Positions 46,359 through 55,311 of a DNA stretch of 64,000 nucleotides are shown piece after piece; position 1 is the first letter of the stretch, and every line of letters begins with the position of its first letter. The notes below the pieces were generated by a model. That model was not told the origin of the DNA. It did not search any database and worked only from the letters and a program-made list of their open reading frames with translations. Source of the stretch: Marivita sp051859345 (GTDB taxonomy: Bacteria; Pseudomonadota; Alphaproteobacteria; Rhodobacterales; Rhodobacteraceae); assembly GCF_051859345.1 (NCBI RefSeq), contig NZ_JBHYFV010000008.1, positions 62,001 through 126,000 of the forward strand, in the 5' to 3' direction. Both the position numbers and the translations under genes were made by a program.

Positions 46359-48707
46359 TCATGCGCCGTAAGGAACCCACACGGTCTTCACCTCGGTCGC
46401 CGCATCAAGGAAAACCGCCCCCTCGCCATCGACCCCCGTCCAGTCCCGTGCGCGCCCATGATTCACCCATGTTCGCTTGAGATTATACGCCGCGCCGCGC
46501 TCTATCTTTGCCGAAATATCAGAGGACGAGAACGACCAGACCGCCTCAAGATCCATGTGTTGCGCAAGTGTCGGTGCAAGCTCTTCGGGGCGCCCCGTCA
46601 GGATGTTGACCACCCCGCCCGGCACGTCAGATGTGTCCAGTACCTGGTAAAAATCCGTCGCCGCCAGCGGGAAAGGTTCGGACGCGACAAGAATCACCCT
46701 GTTGCCCATCGCAATCGCAGGCGCCATCACCGAAACCAGCCCAAGCAGCGGATGATCGTCCGGGCAGAACGCGCCGATCACACCGCAGGGTTCGCGCATC
46801 GCCAGGGCCACCCCGCGCAAAGGCACCTGTGCCACCCGCCCGTCATACTTGTCGGCCCAGGCCGCATAGGTGAACAGCCGGTTCACCGACAGGTCGACCT
46901 CTTTCGCACCGGTCCGCGCCCCGGTCATCTGGTTCAGACGCGCCGAAAACTCATCCTTCCGCGCGGCCAGATTCTCGGCAATGTAATACAGGATCTGCGC
47001 CCGCAGATGCGCCGTCGTCCCCGTCCAGCCAACCGCCCCGCGCGCTGCCTCGACCGCGTTGCGCACGTCCTTGCGGTTGGCCAAAGGCGCCTGCCCGATC
47101 AGCTTGCCTGCCTTGGTGTAGACCTCATAGGCATAGCCCCCGTCAGGCCGCGACTGCTTGCCCCCGACATAAAGCTTGGCCGTCCGGTCCACCGCCTGTG
47201 GCTCGGCATCCGGACCACTGCCGAAGCCAACCACCTTGGCCAGCGCCTTGCCAGACCCGGAAGGCCGGGTGTAGGCCATCATCCCTTCCGGCCCACCTTC
47301 GCGCCCGAACCCGCTTTCACGCACCCCACCAAAGGGCGCAGCGGCGTCGAACATGTTGGTCCCGTTGATCCAGACCACCCCGGACGCCAGCTTGGGTGCG
47401 ATATCCAAAGCAACGTTGATGTTTTCCGACCACAAGGTCGCCGCCAGTCCGTAGCGCGTGTTGTTCGCCAGTTCGACCGCCTCGGACGGTGTGCGGAAGG
47501 TTGTGCCCACCAGAACCGGACCGAAGATCTCTTCCTGCATCAGCGGATCGGCGGTGCTCAGTCCGGTGATCAGCGTCGGCGGATAGAAACACCCGCTCTC
47601 CGGCATCTCGCACTTCGCGCGATAGGTTTCCCCGGCGGTATTGCCATCGACCAGACGGGTGATGGTTTCCAACTGCCTGGGGTCCACAATCGCCCCCACA
47701 TCCACCGATTTGTCCATCGGCGATCCAACCCGCAGCTTGTCCATCCGTGCGCGCAGCTTGGCATGGAACCGCTCCGCCACACCTTCCTGCACCAGAAGCC
47801 GCGATCCGGCACAGCAGACCTGCCCCTGATTGAACCAGATCGCATCGACCAGGCCTTCAACGGCCGAATCCAGGTCCGCATCCTCGAACACGATATAGGG
47901 CGATTTTCCGCCCAACTCCAAGGTCAGCGCCTTTCCGGAACCGGCGGTCGCCTCGCGAATGCGCCGCCCCACGGCGGTCGATCCGGTAAACGCCACCTTG
48001 TCGACATCCGGATGGGTGACAACCCTTTCGCCCACAGCCCCATCGCCGGTCACGATATTCACCACCCCTTTGGGCAACCCCGCCTGACGGCACATGTCTG
48101 CAAACAAGAGCGCAGTCAGCGAGGTGTATTCCGCAGGCTTCAACACCACCGTGTTGCCCGCCGCCAGCGCTGGCGCGATCTTCCAGGACAGCATCAGCAA
48201 CGGGAAATTCCACGGCACAACCTGCCCGCACACGCCATGCGCGGCGCGGCCGGCATATTCGCTGTCGAACAACTGCGCCTGACCCGCGTGATAGTATAAA
48301 TGCCGCTGCGCCAAGGGGATATCAATATCCCGGCTTTCCCGGATCGGCTTGCCGTTGTCCAAACTCTCCAGCACCGCGAACAGGCGACTGTGCTTTTGCA
48401 ACAACCGGGCCAACGCATAGATATACCGCGCCCGCCCCGGACCGCCCAGCTTGGCCCAGCCCTTTTGCGCCTTGCGCGCCGCTGCAACGGCCGCATCCAC
48501 ATCAGCTTGCGTGGCCTGAGACACATGCGCCAGCACCTCACCCGTTGCCGGATTGCGGCTCTCGAACACCTCTCCGGGTTCGGTCATCTCACCGCCTATG
48601 AAATGCCCGAACCGATCCCCCTGATCGACCAGCCACGCCAACGCATCGCCCGCCGATTCCGGGGCCGTTCCATACTCCATACTCTCGAATATCTCTTGCA
48701 CGGTCAT
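46359..48707 (-). CDS. Two-domain aldehyde dehydrogenase (ALDH16 type)
   Basis: 782 residues from the ATG at 48707. The first ALDH domain (about 35-500) is complete: VVPWNFPLLMLSWK, catalytic Glu264 in LELGGKSP and catalytic Cys298 in GQVCCAGSR. A second, shorter ALDH-like domain (about 520-782) lacks the catalytic Cys and Glu. This is the ALDH16 architecture; the Loktanella enzyme is structurally characterised, with the second domain non-catalytic. It oxidises aldehydes with NAD. The ATG overlaps the upstream small membrane gene (ATGA), and deoC lies just before that, so acetaldehyde from deoxyribose breakdown is a plausible substrate. Confidence 0.92.
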   Translation of the reverse strand: MTVQEIFESMEYGTAPESAGDALAWLVDQGDRFGHFIGGEMTEPGEVFESRNPATGEVLAHVSQATQADVDAAVAAARKAQKGWAKLGGPGRARYIYALARLLQKHSRLFAVLESLDNGKPIRESRDIDIPLAQRHLYYHAGQAQLFDSEYAGRAAHGVCGQVVPWNFPLLMLSWKIAPALAAGNTVVLKPAEYTSLTALLFADMCRQAGLPKGVVNIVTGDGAVGERVVTHPDVDKVAFTGSTAVGRRIREATAGSGKALTLELGGKSPYIVFEDADLDSAVEGLVDAIWFNQGQVCCAGSRLLVQEGVAERFHAKLRARMDKLRVGSPMDKSVDVGAIVDPRQLETITRLVDGNTAGETYRAKCEMPESGCFYPPTLITGLSTADPLMQEEIFGPVLVGTTFRTPSEAVELANNTRYGLAATLWSENINVALDIAPKLASGVVWINGTNMFDAAAPFGGVRESGFGREGGPEGMMAYTRPSGSGKALAKVVGFGSGPDAEPQAVDRTAKLYVGGKQSRPDGGYAYEVYTKAGKLIGQAPLANRKDVRNAVEAARGAVGWTGTTAHLRAQILYYIAENLAARKDEFSARLNQMTGARTGAKEVDLSVNRLFTYAAWADKYDGRVAQVPLRGVALAMREPCGVIGAFCPDDHPLLGLVSVMAPAIAMGNRVILVASEPFPLAATDFYQVLDTSDVPGGVVNILTGRPEELAPTLAQHMDLEAVWSFSSSDISAKIERGAAYNLKRTWVNHGRARDWTGVDGEGAVFLDAATEVKTVWVPYGA

Positions 48708-48997
48708 TGAAAGGAGCCTTTCAGAAGCAGGAAAACAATGTAGGCCAGCCAAAGAATCGCGGCCCCACGGACCACCCATTCCGCCCGGCGGGTCCGGTCA
48801 TGCAGGGATGCGAAACCGGACAATTCGTCTGGCGGATCGGTCGGCGGTTCGAACGCCGGTTCCGGCCCCAGCAGGCGCTGCATCCGCGTCGGCAGATCGC
48901 GTACGGCCCGCTTCAGCTTGCGCCGCCGCCAGTTCTGCGCCCCAAGCCACAAAAGGGCCGAAACGCCAAGCAGCAAAAGCACCGGGTTATTGCGCAT
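48704..48997 (-). CDS. Small two-helix membrane protein between deoC and ALDH16
   Basis: 97 residues from the ATG at 48997. Helix one (NPVLLLLGVSALLWLGAQNW) is followed by a basic loop and a Pro-rich acidic linker, then helix two (GAAILWLAYIVFLLLKG). Both termini overlap or nearly touch neighbours: its stop overlaps the aldehyde dehydrogenase ATG by 4 bp, and deoC ends 48 bp upstream. Not recognised; function unknown. Confidence 0.78.
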   Translation of the reverse strand: MRNNPVLLLLGVSALLWLGAQNWRRRKLKRAVRDLPTRMQRLLGPEPAFEPPTDPPDELSGFASLHDRTRRAEWVVRGAAILWLAYIVFLLLKGSFQ

Positions 48998-49045
48998 GGC
49001 ACAGCCCCGTAGTGACGCAACAGTCAATATCGCCGGGTCGTTCGA

Positions 49046-50032
49046 TCATCCCGCCGCATGCCTCCAGGACGCCGAATACGCCCCGGTCACATGATGTTCC
49101 AACTGCCGTTCGATATCACCCAGAAGCGACGACGCACCAAACCGGAACAGATCGTTCTGCACCCAACGGTCGCCCAACTCTTCCTTCATCAGCGCAAGAT
49201 AGACCAAGGCATCCTTTGCCTTGGAAATCCCGCCCGCAGGCTTGTACCCGACGCGAATCCCCGTCGCCTCGAAATAGTCCCGGATCGCCCGGATCATCAC
49301 CAGGGACACTGGCAGCGTGGCGTTCACGCTTTCCTTGCCGGTCGAGGTCTTTATGAAATCCGCCCCCGCCATCATGCAGACCAGCGAGGCCCGCGCGACG
49401 TTCTGCAACGTGCCCAATTCCCCGGTCGCCAAAATGGCCTTCACATGGGCCTCACCACAGGCGGCGCGAAACGCCCGCATCTCGTCATAAAGCGCCTGCC
49501 AGTTGCCGGTCAGCACATGCCGCCGCGAAATCACGATGTCGATCTCCGCCGCCCCGGCGCGTACACTCTCCTCAATCTCGGCCACCCGCAAATGGAACGG
49601 CGACAACCCCGCCGGAAACCCGGTGCTGACAGCGGCAACCGGCACACCCGACCCCTCCAACGCGGCAACTGCGGTCTCGACCATGTCGTGATAGACACAG
49701 ACCGCGCCCACGGTCAGCCCGTCCATGCCCAGCGCACCCAACAGATCGCTTCGCACCGGCTGGCGCGCCTTGGCACACAGCCGCCGAACCCGCCCCGCCG
49801 TGTCGTCTCCGGCCAAAGTGGTCAGATCGATACAGGTGATGGCCCGGCACAGCCACGCCGCCTGAAAGTCCTTCTTCACCGACCGCCGTCCCGGCAAGGT
49901 CGCAGCGCGCCTCTCGATCGCGGATCGGTTGGCGGTCGCCCGCATCACCCAGTCCAGATCCAGCGCCATCCCCGGATTGCGGGGATCAACGGTCTGCGGC
50001 AAATGCGCGGTATCGGTCATGGTGGTGTGCAT
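49046..50032 (-). CDS. deoC: Deoxyribose-phosphate aldolase
   Basis: 328 residues from the ATG at 50032; 50020 is an alternative. The Schiff-base lysine lies in GADFIKTSTGKE and the second active-site lysine in VGYKPAGGI; the AITCIDLTTLAG segment opens the barrel. The N-terminal ~60 residues extend beyond short bacterial DeoC, as in the longer DeoC class. It cleaves 2-deoxyribose 5-phosphate into glyceraldehyde 3-phosphate and acetaldehyde. First gene of the deoC - small membrane protein - ALDH16 unit. Confidence 0.93.
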   Translation of the reverse strand: MHTTMTDTAHLPQTVDPRNPGMALDLDWVMRATANRSAIERRAATLPGRRSVKKDFQAAWLCRAITCIDLTTLAGDDTAGRVRRLCAKARQPVRSDLLGALGMDGLTVGAVCVYHDMVETAVAALEGSGVPVAAVSTGFPAGLSPFHLRVAEIEESVRAGAAEIDIVISRRHVLTGNWQALYDEMRAFRAACGEAHVKAILATGELGTLQNVARASLVCMMAGADFIKTSTGKESVNATLPVSLVMIRAIRDYFEATGIRVGYKPAGGISKAKDALVYLALMKEELGDRWVQNDLFRFGASSLLGDIERQLEHHVTGAYSASWRHAAG

Positions 50033-50132
50033 GGGGTCTGTCCAATTCGTTCCCGGCGATGCTGACACGCGCCAGCGATGACAGCAAGCCACGACGCCGC
50101 GTAGGATGGGTTTTCAACACACCAGCCCCTAC

Positions 50133-50816
50133 CTACCGGATCAAATTCGAAAACCACCGTTTGACCGCATTCTTCTGCGGACGCAGGATCGGCAGATGCA
50201 GGATCCGCGGCTTGGGCTGATCGGAGTAAATCAGCTCCGACGCCTCGAAGATCCGCTTGTTGTATTGCGGTGGAAACACATAGAACCGCAGGTCCGAGGC
50301 CCACAATGTCTCTCGGAACGTCGGCTGGTCGATCTTGAAACCGGCGGCATCATAGGCGGCCTGCCAATCCCCGAAAAACGCCGTTGTCGCCGCGTTCTTG
50401 CGATATAACAGCACCCCGCAATTGATCTCGGGAAAGGTCTCAGGCACATCGGTCTGCCACATCCGCCGATGCCGGGGCCGGTGCCACAACATGACATGCG
50501 CCCCGCACAGATCGAACTTTTCAAGCAGGTCAAACAGACTTCCCAAATCCGCCCGGATCATCGTGTCATTGTCCAGGTACAGCGTCTCGTCATAGGGACT
50601 GTGCGCCAACGCCCCCACCTTGGGCCGCGTCATGTCATCCGGAATGACAAACACCTGATCAAACCCGCTGGTGTCGTCCTCTGCCGCACACCAGATCGCA
50701 CAGGACAGGCCCGGATTATGCGCCTTGACCGACGCCGCCGACCGGCGTGCCACGTCCACATGGGCCTTGCCCCAAGCGACATACATCACACCGCGAGACC
50801 GGCTTTGCTCCGACAT
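50133..50816 (-). CDS. Putative GT-A-fold glycosyltransferase-like protein
   Basis: 227 residues from the ATG at 50816, with AAGGAG at ideal spacing. The fold and motifs VMYVAWGKAHVDVARRS at the start, ETLYLDNDTMIRADL with an Asp-x-Asp metal-site pattern, and EINCGVLLYRKN resemble nucleotide-diphospho-sugar transferases. No signal peptide. Donor, acceptor and pathway cannot be read from the sequence. Divergent from the phosphopantetheinyl transferase. Confidence 0.72.
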   Translation of the reverse strand: MSEQSRSRGVMYVAWGKAHVDVARRSAASVKAHNPGLSCAIWCAAEDDTSGFDQVFVIPDDMTRPKVGALAHSPYDETLYLDNDTMIRADLGSLFDLLEKFDLCGAHVMLWHRPRHRRMWQTDVPETFPEINCGVLLYRKNAATTAFFGDWQAAYDAAGFKIDQPTFRETLWASDLRFYVFPPQYNKRIFEASELIYSDQPKPRILHLPILRPQKNAVKRWFSNLIR

Positions 50817-50928
50817 GCGAATGGCTCCTTGTGTTGCCGCAGCCCTAGCCCCGCCGAGAGGCCAAGTAAATGCGACAGACGGTTTTTTGCTTGACCCCAC
50901 GCAGACTTGTAGAGATTGCAGGCAGGCT

Positions 50929-51660
50929 ATGGATCAGACCTCGCTCACCACTCTGCAGGACCGCGCGAACGGATTCCTCACCGATCTAACGGTCGAGAAC
51001 AGCCGCATCCCCGATGCCGTTCTTGTGACCGCAGGCTATGAAACCTCCGCCTATACCGACGCTCTGTTCAACAAGCTGAACATCCCCGTTCCGCTCAAGG
51101 TCCATCGCTCAAGCGCCAAACGCAAGGCAGACTTCCTCGCAGGCCGCGCACTGGCGCTCGCCGCCATGACGCATCTGGGTGTCACGCCACAACCTGTCGC
51201 AAACGCACCAAGCCGTGCGCCCATCTGGCCTGATGGTCTGGCCGGGTCGCTCAGCCACGCCCGTGGCCGCTGCGCCTGCCTTCTGTCCCGAGACACCGGC
51301 CAAACCTATGGAATCGATACCGAGGCTATTGCGAAAGACCGCCCGCTCGCGGCGATCCTCACTGAAACCCTGAGCGCTGCCGAACGTCACATAACGACCC
51401 AAGGCCCGCTGCCTGCCGCAACCAACGCCACACTGGCCTTTTCCGCCAAGGAAGCCCTGTTCAAGACCCTGTATCCCCGCGTCGGCCATCATTTCGGTTT
51501 CGACGCCGCAGCCCTGCGAGCAGCCCCCAAAGACGACACATTGACCCTGACGCTGACCACCGATCTGGCGCAAAGCCTGACCAAAGGCATGCAATTTGAC
51601 GTATATTTCAGCCTGTCGACAACCCATGTCCTGACATGGCTGTCCGCACCCGGCGCCTGA
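50929..51660 (+). CDS. 4'-phosphopantetheinyl transferase (EntD-like)
   Basis: 243 residues. Sfp/EntD-type motifs: LAGSLSHARGRCACLL, GIDTEAIAKDRPL with the metal-binding Asp/Glu, and LAFSAKEALFKTLYP. It transfers the phosphopantetheine arm of CoA to carrier proteins of fatty-acid, polyketide or non-ribosomal peptide synthesis. No synthase gene is nearby. Divergent from the glycosyltransferase-like gene (112 bp). It is followed by the CAAATA motif and the dnaE2 promoter. Confidence 0.88.
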   Translation: MDQTSLTTLQDRANGFLTDLTVENSRIPDAVLVTAGYETSAYTDALFNKLNIPVPLKVHRSSAKRKADFLAGRALALAAMTHLGVTPQPVANAPSRAPIWPDGLAGSLSHARGRCACLLSRDTGQTYGIDTEAIAKDRPLAAILTETLSAAERHITTQGPLPAATNATLAFSAKEALFKTLYPRVGHHFGFDAAALRAAPKDDTLTLTLTTDLAQSLTKGMQFDVYFSLSTTHVLTWLSAPGA

Positions 51661-51740
51661 TCCTCTTCTTGTTCCAAATACTCCCTTGGACTGGCCCATC
51701 ACAGGCTAGAACACCCATGTAACGCGAATCACTGGAAAAA

Positions 51741-51755
51741 GAACAAAATAAGAAC
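51741..51755 (-). promoter_or_regulatory. LexA box (SOS operator) of dnaE2
   Basis: GAAC-AAAATAA-GAAC, which reads GTTC-N7-GTTC on the other strand, exactly the LexA consensus of Rhodobacter and other Alphaproteobacteria. It ends 13 bp before the dnaE2 ATG, where a bound LexA would block the promoter or start region. Confidence 0.85.
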
Positions 51756-51768
51756 ATAAAAGAGGCGT

Positions 51769-54753
51769 ATGTTCGCAGAGCTGTCCATCACCTCCAACTT
51801 TACCTTCCTCACCGGGGCGTCCCATCCCGAGGAGTACATGGAGCGTGCCGCCACCTTGGGCCTGTCGGCCATCGCCATCACCGACACCAATTCGGTGGCG
51901 GGCATCGTGCGCGCCTGGACCGAGGGGAAAACCCTCCGACGCCTGCTGCGCGAACGCGCCGAACTTGAGACCCGCAATGGCCCCATAGGCCCGCCGGTGC
52001 CGGATCACATCCCCCACCAGCGCGCGCAGATCCTCACCCATGTCCCCCGGCTGATCCCCGGCGCGCGGATCGTCACCGACACCGGTTTCACCGCCACAGC
52101 CCTTGCCACAACGCGCCAAGGCTGGGCGCAGCTCTGCCGTCTGATCACCACGGGCCGTCGCCGCGCGCCCAAAGGCGACTGCCACCTGACGCTCGACGAT
52201 CTGCTCCAATGCACCGACGGTCTTGACTGGCTTTTGCACCCGCCAACAGAGGCACCAACGGCGCAAGGCGGCGCGGGTGACTGGCCGTCACAGGCGGAAC
52301 GGCTGTCGCGCCGCTTTGCCGGGCACACCCATATCGTCCTCAGCCCCCGCTACGATGGACAAGACGCGCAGCACTTCGACCGGATCGCAGCCCTGGCCCA
52401 CAGCCTGAATATCCCCACTCTCGCCTCGGCCACCCCGGTCATGCACCACGGACGCCGCCGCAAGCTGGCTGATGTGGTCACCGCCATCCGACAGGGGTGC
52501 CGCGTCGATGACCTCGGCACCCGCGCGCTGGCCAATGGCGAACAACGCCTGCGCTCGGAGGATGAAATGCGCCGCCTCCTTGGCCCGCACGAAGCCGCTG
52601 TCGACCGCTCCAACGATCTGGCCAGCCGATGCCAGTTCGACCTTGGCCAACTCCGCTACGAATACCCCAGCGAGATCACCGGGTCCGAAACCGCCCCCCA
52701 GCGCCTGTCCCGCCTTGCCCACGAAGGTCTGAAATGGCGTTACCCGCATGGCGCATCCGAAAAGGTCAAGACCCTGCTGCAACACGAACTCACCCTGATC
52801 GGCAAACTCAACTACGAACCTTATTTCCTCACTGTCCGCGACATTGTCGCCTTTGCCCGACAACGCAACATCCTCTGCCAGGGACGTGGCTCTGCGGCCA
52901 ATTCCGTCGTCTGCTACTGCCTCGGCGTCACCTCGGTCAGCCCCGAAATCGGCACGATGGTGTTCGAACGCTTCGTCTCCGAGGCCCGCGACGAACCCCC
53001 GGACATCGACGTCGATTTCGAACATGAACGCCGCGAAGAGGTGATCCAGCACATCTACGAACGCTACGGCCGCCACCGCGCGGGCCTCTGCGCCACCGTG
53101 ATCCACTATCGTGGCAAACGCGCCATCCGCGAGGTCGGCGCGGCGATGGGCTTGTCACAGGACACCATCGGCGCGCTCAGCTCGCAACTCTGGGGCTTCT
53201 TCTCGACCGACGGGATCGAAGACAAGCGGATGCGCGAAATCGGCCTCGACCCCGACGACCACCGCCTCAAACTGACGATGGAGCTGATCTTCGAGATCAT
53301 CGGCTTTCCCCGTCATCTCTCCCAACATGTCGGCGGCTTCATCATCACCGAAGGACGGCTCGACGAACTGGTCCCCATCGAAAACGCCACGATGGAGGAC
53401 CGCACCGTCATCTGCTGGGACAAGGACGATATCGACGCGCTGGGTATCCTCAAGGTCGACGTGCTCAGCTTGGGCATGCTGTCCTGCATCCGCAAGGCGT
53501 TCGACCTGATGCATCTGCATCACGGCCAGACCTACACTCTCGCCACCCTGCCCCCCGAAGATCCCACCGTCTACGACATGCTCTGCAAGGCCGACAGCAT
53601 CGGCGTCTTCCAGGTCGAATCCCGCGCCCAGATGAACTTCCTGCCCCGGATGAAACCCCGCACCTTCTACGATCTGGTGATCGAAGTCGCCATCATCCGT
53701 CCCGGCCCCATTCAGGGCGACATGGTCCACCCCTACATCCGCCGCCGCAACGGCAAAGAGGCGGTCAGCTTTCCGTCGGACGAGCTGGGCGCAGTGCTGG
53801 GCAAGACCCTCGGCGTGCCGCTCTTTCAGGAACAGGCGATGCAGATCGCAATCGTCGGCGCGGGCTTCACCCCCGAACAGGCCGACCGCCTGCGCCGGTC
53901 TCTGGCCACCTTCAAGAAACACGGCAACGTGAGCGAATTCCGCACCCTGTTCCTGCGCGGCATGCGCAACAAGGGCTACGACGAAGACTTCGCCGAACGC
54001 TGTTTCTCGCAGATCGAAGGCTTCGGCTCTTACGGTTTTCCCGAAAGCCACGCCGCCAGCTTTGCCCTGCTGGTCTATGCAAGTGCCTGGATCAAACACC
54101 ACCACCCCGGCATCTTCGCCTGCGCGCTGCTCAACTCCCAGCCGATGGGCTTCTACGCCCCTGCCCAGATCGTCCGCGATGCGCGGGAACATGGCGTCAC
54201 CGTCCTGCCCGTCTGCATCAACGCCAGCTTCTGGGACAACGTGATGGAGCCCGACGCCAAAGGCGGCCTTGCCTTGCGTTTGGGCTTCCGCCAGATCAAG
54301 GGACTGAACGAAGAAGACGCGTCATGGATCGCCGCCGGGCGTGGCAATGGCTACCAGAGCGTGCAAGACCTCTGGCGCCGCGCCGGTCTCGACCCGACCA
54401 CCATCGCGCGCCTTGCCGAAGCCGACACGTTCCACAACCTGCACCTCACCCGCCGCGCCGCCCTGTGGGACGCCAAGGCGCTCACCACCCGCAAGACCCT
54501 ACCGCTTTTCGATGGCGATATCGACGGCGAAGCCATCCATGAACCGGCCGCCCATCTGCCCGCGATGACCGAAGGCGAACAGGTGGTCGAGGATTACGTC
54601 GCCCTGCGCCTCACCCTGCGTCGCCACCCGGTCGCGCTCCTGCGGCACATCCTGACACCCGATCCGTCCCGTACTGTCAAACCGTACGTTTCAGCGACCA
54701 AACCATACAAACCGCCGATGCCGCTGCCGTTCACCCGCGCGAACCCGGATTGA
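51769..54753 (+). CDS. dnaE2: Error-prone DNA polymerase DnaE2
   Basis: 994 residues; start ATG with AAGAGG upstream and a LexA box just before it. The polymerase core is intact: PDIDVDFEHERREEV with catalytic Asp pair and ILKVDVLSLGML with the third Asp. The PHP domain start ELSITSNFTFLTGASHPEE lacks the His residues of active PHP domains. After LRLTLRRHPVALLRHIL the chain ends within 45 residues, so the C-terminal OB-fold present in longer DnaE2 (for example the mycobacterial ~1098 aa protein) is not visible. It performs damage-tolerant synthesis, normally with ImuA and ImuB, which are absent here. Confidence 0.92.
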   Translation: MFAELSITSNFTFLTGASHPEEYMERAATLGLSAIAITDTNSVAGIVRAWTEGKTLRRLLRERAELETRNGPIGPPVPDHIPHQRAQILTHVPRLIPGARIVTDTGFTATALATTRQGWAQLCRLITTGRRRAPKGDCHLTLDDLLQCTDGLDWLLHPPTEAPTAQGGAGDWPSQAERLSRRFAGHTHIVLSPRYDGQDAQHFDRIAALAHSLNIPTLASATPVMHHGRRRKLADVVTAIRQGCRVDDLGTRALANGEQRLRSEDEMRRLLGPHEAAVDRSNDLASRCQFDLGQLRYEYPSEITGSETAPQRLSRLAHEGLKWRYPHGASEKVKTLLQHELTLIGKLNYEPYFLTVRDIVAFARQRNILCQGRGSAANSVVCYCLGVTSVSPEIGTMVFERFVSEARDEPPDIDVDFEHERREEVIQHIYERYGRHRAGLCATVIHYRGKRAIREVGAAMGLSQDTIGALSSQLWGFFSTDGIEDKRMREIGLDPDDHRLKLTMELIFEIIGFPRHLSQHVGGFIITEGRLDELVPIENATMEDRTVICWDKDDIDALGILKVDVLSLGMLSCIRKAFDLMHLHHGQTYTLATLPPEDPTVYDMLCKADSIGVFQVESRAQMNFLPRMKPRTFYDLVIEVAIIRPGPIQGDMVHPYIRRRNGKEAVSFPSDELGAVLGKTLGVPLFQEQAMQIAIVGAGFTPEQADRLRRSLATFKKHGNVSEFRTLFLRGMRNKGYDEDFAERCFSQIEGFGSYGFPESHAASFALLVYASAWIKHHHPGIFACALLNSQPMGFYAPAQIVRDAREHGVTVLPVCINASFWDNVMEPDAKGGLALRLGFRQIKGLNEEDASWIAAGRGNGYQSVQDLWRRAGLDPTTIARLAEADTFHNLHLTRRAALWDAKALTTRKTLPLFDGDIDGEAIHEPAAHLPAMTEGEQVVEDYVALRLTLRRHPVALLRHILTPDPSRTVKPYVSATKPYKPPMPLPFTRANPD

Positions 54754-54803
54754 TTGCCAAGCCACGCCAACAGCGCCATTGTCCGGCAAAAGAGGGAGCC
54801 AAA

Positions 54804-55148
54804 ATGATCGCCATCATATTCGAACTCATGCCCGCCGAGGGCCAGAAAGACGCCTATCTCGACATCGCCGCCACCATGCGACCCATGGTGGAACAGGTCG
54901 AAGGCTTCATCTCGGTCGAACGGTTCCAAAGCCTGACCAACCCGGACAAGCTGCTGTCGATCAGCTTTTTCGAAGACGAGGACGCTGTGCTGCGCTGGCG
55001 CAAACTGGCCGCGCACCGCAATGCCCAATCAAAAGGCCGCAGCGGCGTCTTCTCGGACTACCGGTTGCGGGTCTGCCACGTGATGCGCGACTACGGCATG
55101 TTCGACCGCGATCAGGCCCCCGAAGACAGCGTCAGGGCGCACGGCTAG
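54804..55148 (+). CDS. Antibiotic-biosynthesis-monooxygenase (ABM) fold protein
   Basis: 114 residues from the ATG at 54804, with AGAGGGAG upstream. The dimeric alpha/beta barrel pattern is seen in MIAIIFELMPAEGQKDAYLD, VEGFISVERFQSLTNPDKLL and DAVLRWRKLAAHRNAQ. Members range from monooxygenases without cofactor to heme-degrading or signalling proteins; nothing specific can be assigned. It lies 50 bp downstream of dnaE2 and may share its transcript. Confidence 0.8.
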   Translation: MIAIIFELMPAEGQKDAYLDIAATMRPMVEQVEGFISVERFQSLTNPDKLLSISFFEDEDAVLRWRKLAAHRNAQSKGRSGVFSDYRLRVCHVMRDYGMFDRDQAPEDSVRAHG

Positions 55149-55267
55149 CGGCTTCTTCTTTTTGCAAATATGCAAACGCAACTTTGCAAACCGCACGCCG
55201 TAAAATTGCGCGTCACCTGACCACATGCCCGAGGACAAAGCCGAAGGCGGAGGACGAGATAAACAGA

Positions 55268-55289
55268 ATGGGCGCCCGCAGGCGCCCAT
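55268..55289 (-). terminator. Hairpin after the aminotransferase gene
   Basis: ATGGGCGCC-CGCA-GGCGCCCAT, a 9-bp stem with a four-base loop, between convergent ends at 55148 and 55312. A short T-containing stretch follows on the minus strand, but there is no long U tract. Confidence 0.6.
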
Positions 55290-55311
55290 ACACTTCAACA
55301 AAAAGCCCGGA

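Noticed and set aside
46458..48299. Open frame of about 613 codons antisense to the ALDH16 gene
   Set aside because: Same explanation; the ALDH frame has clear catalytic motifs and the antisense product has none.
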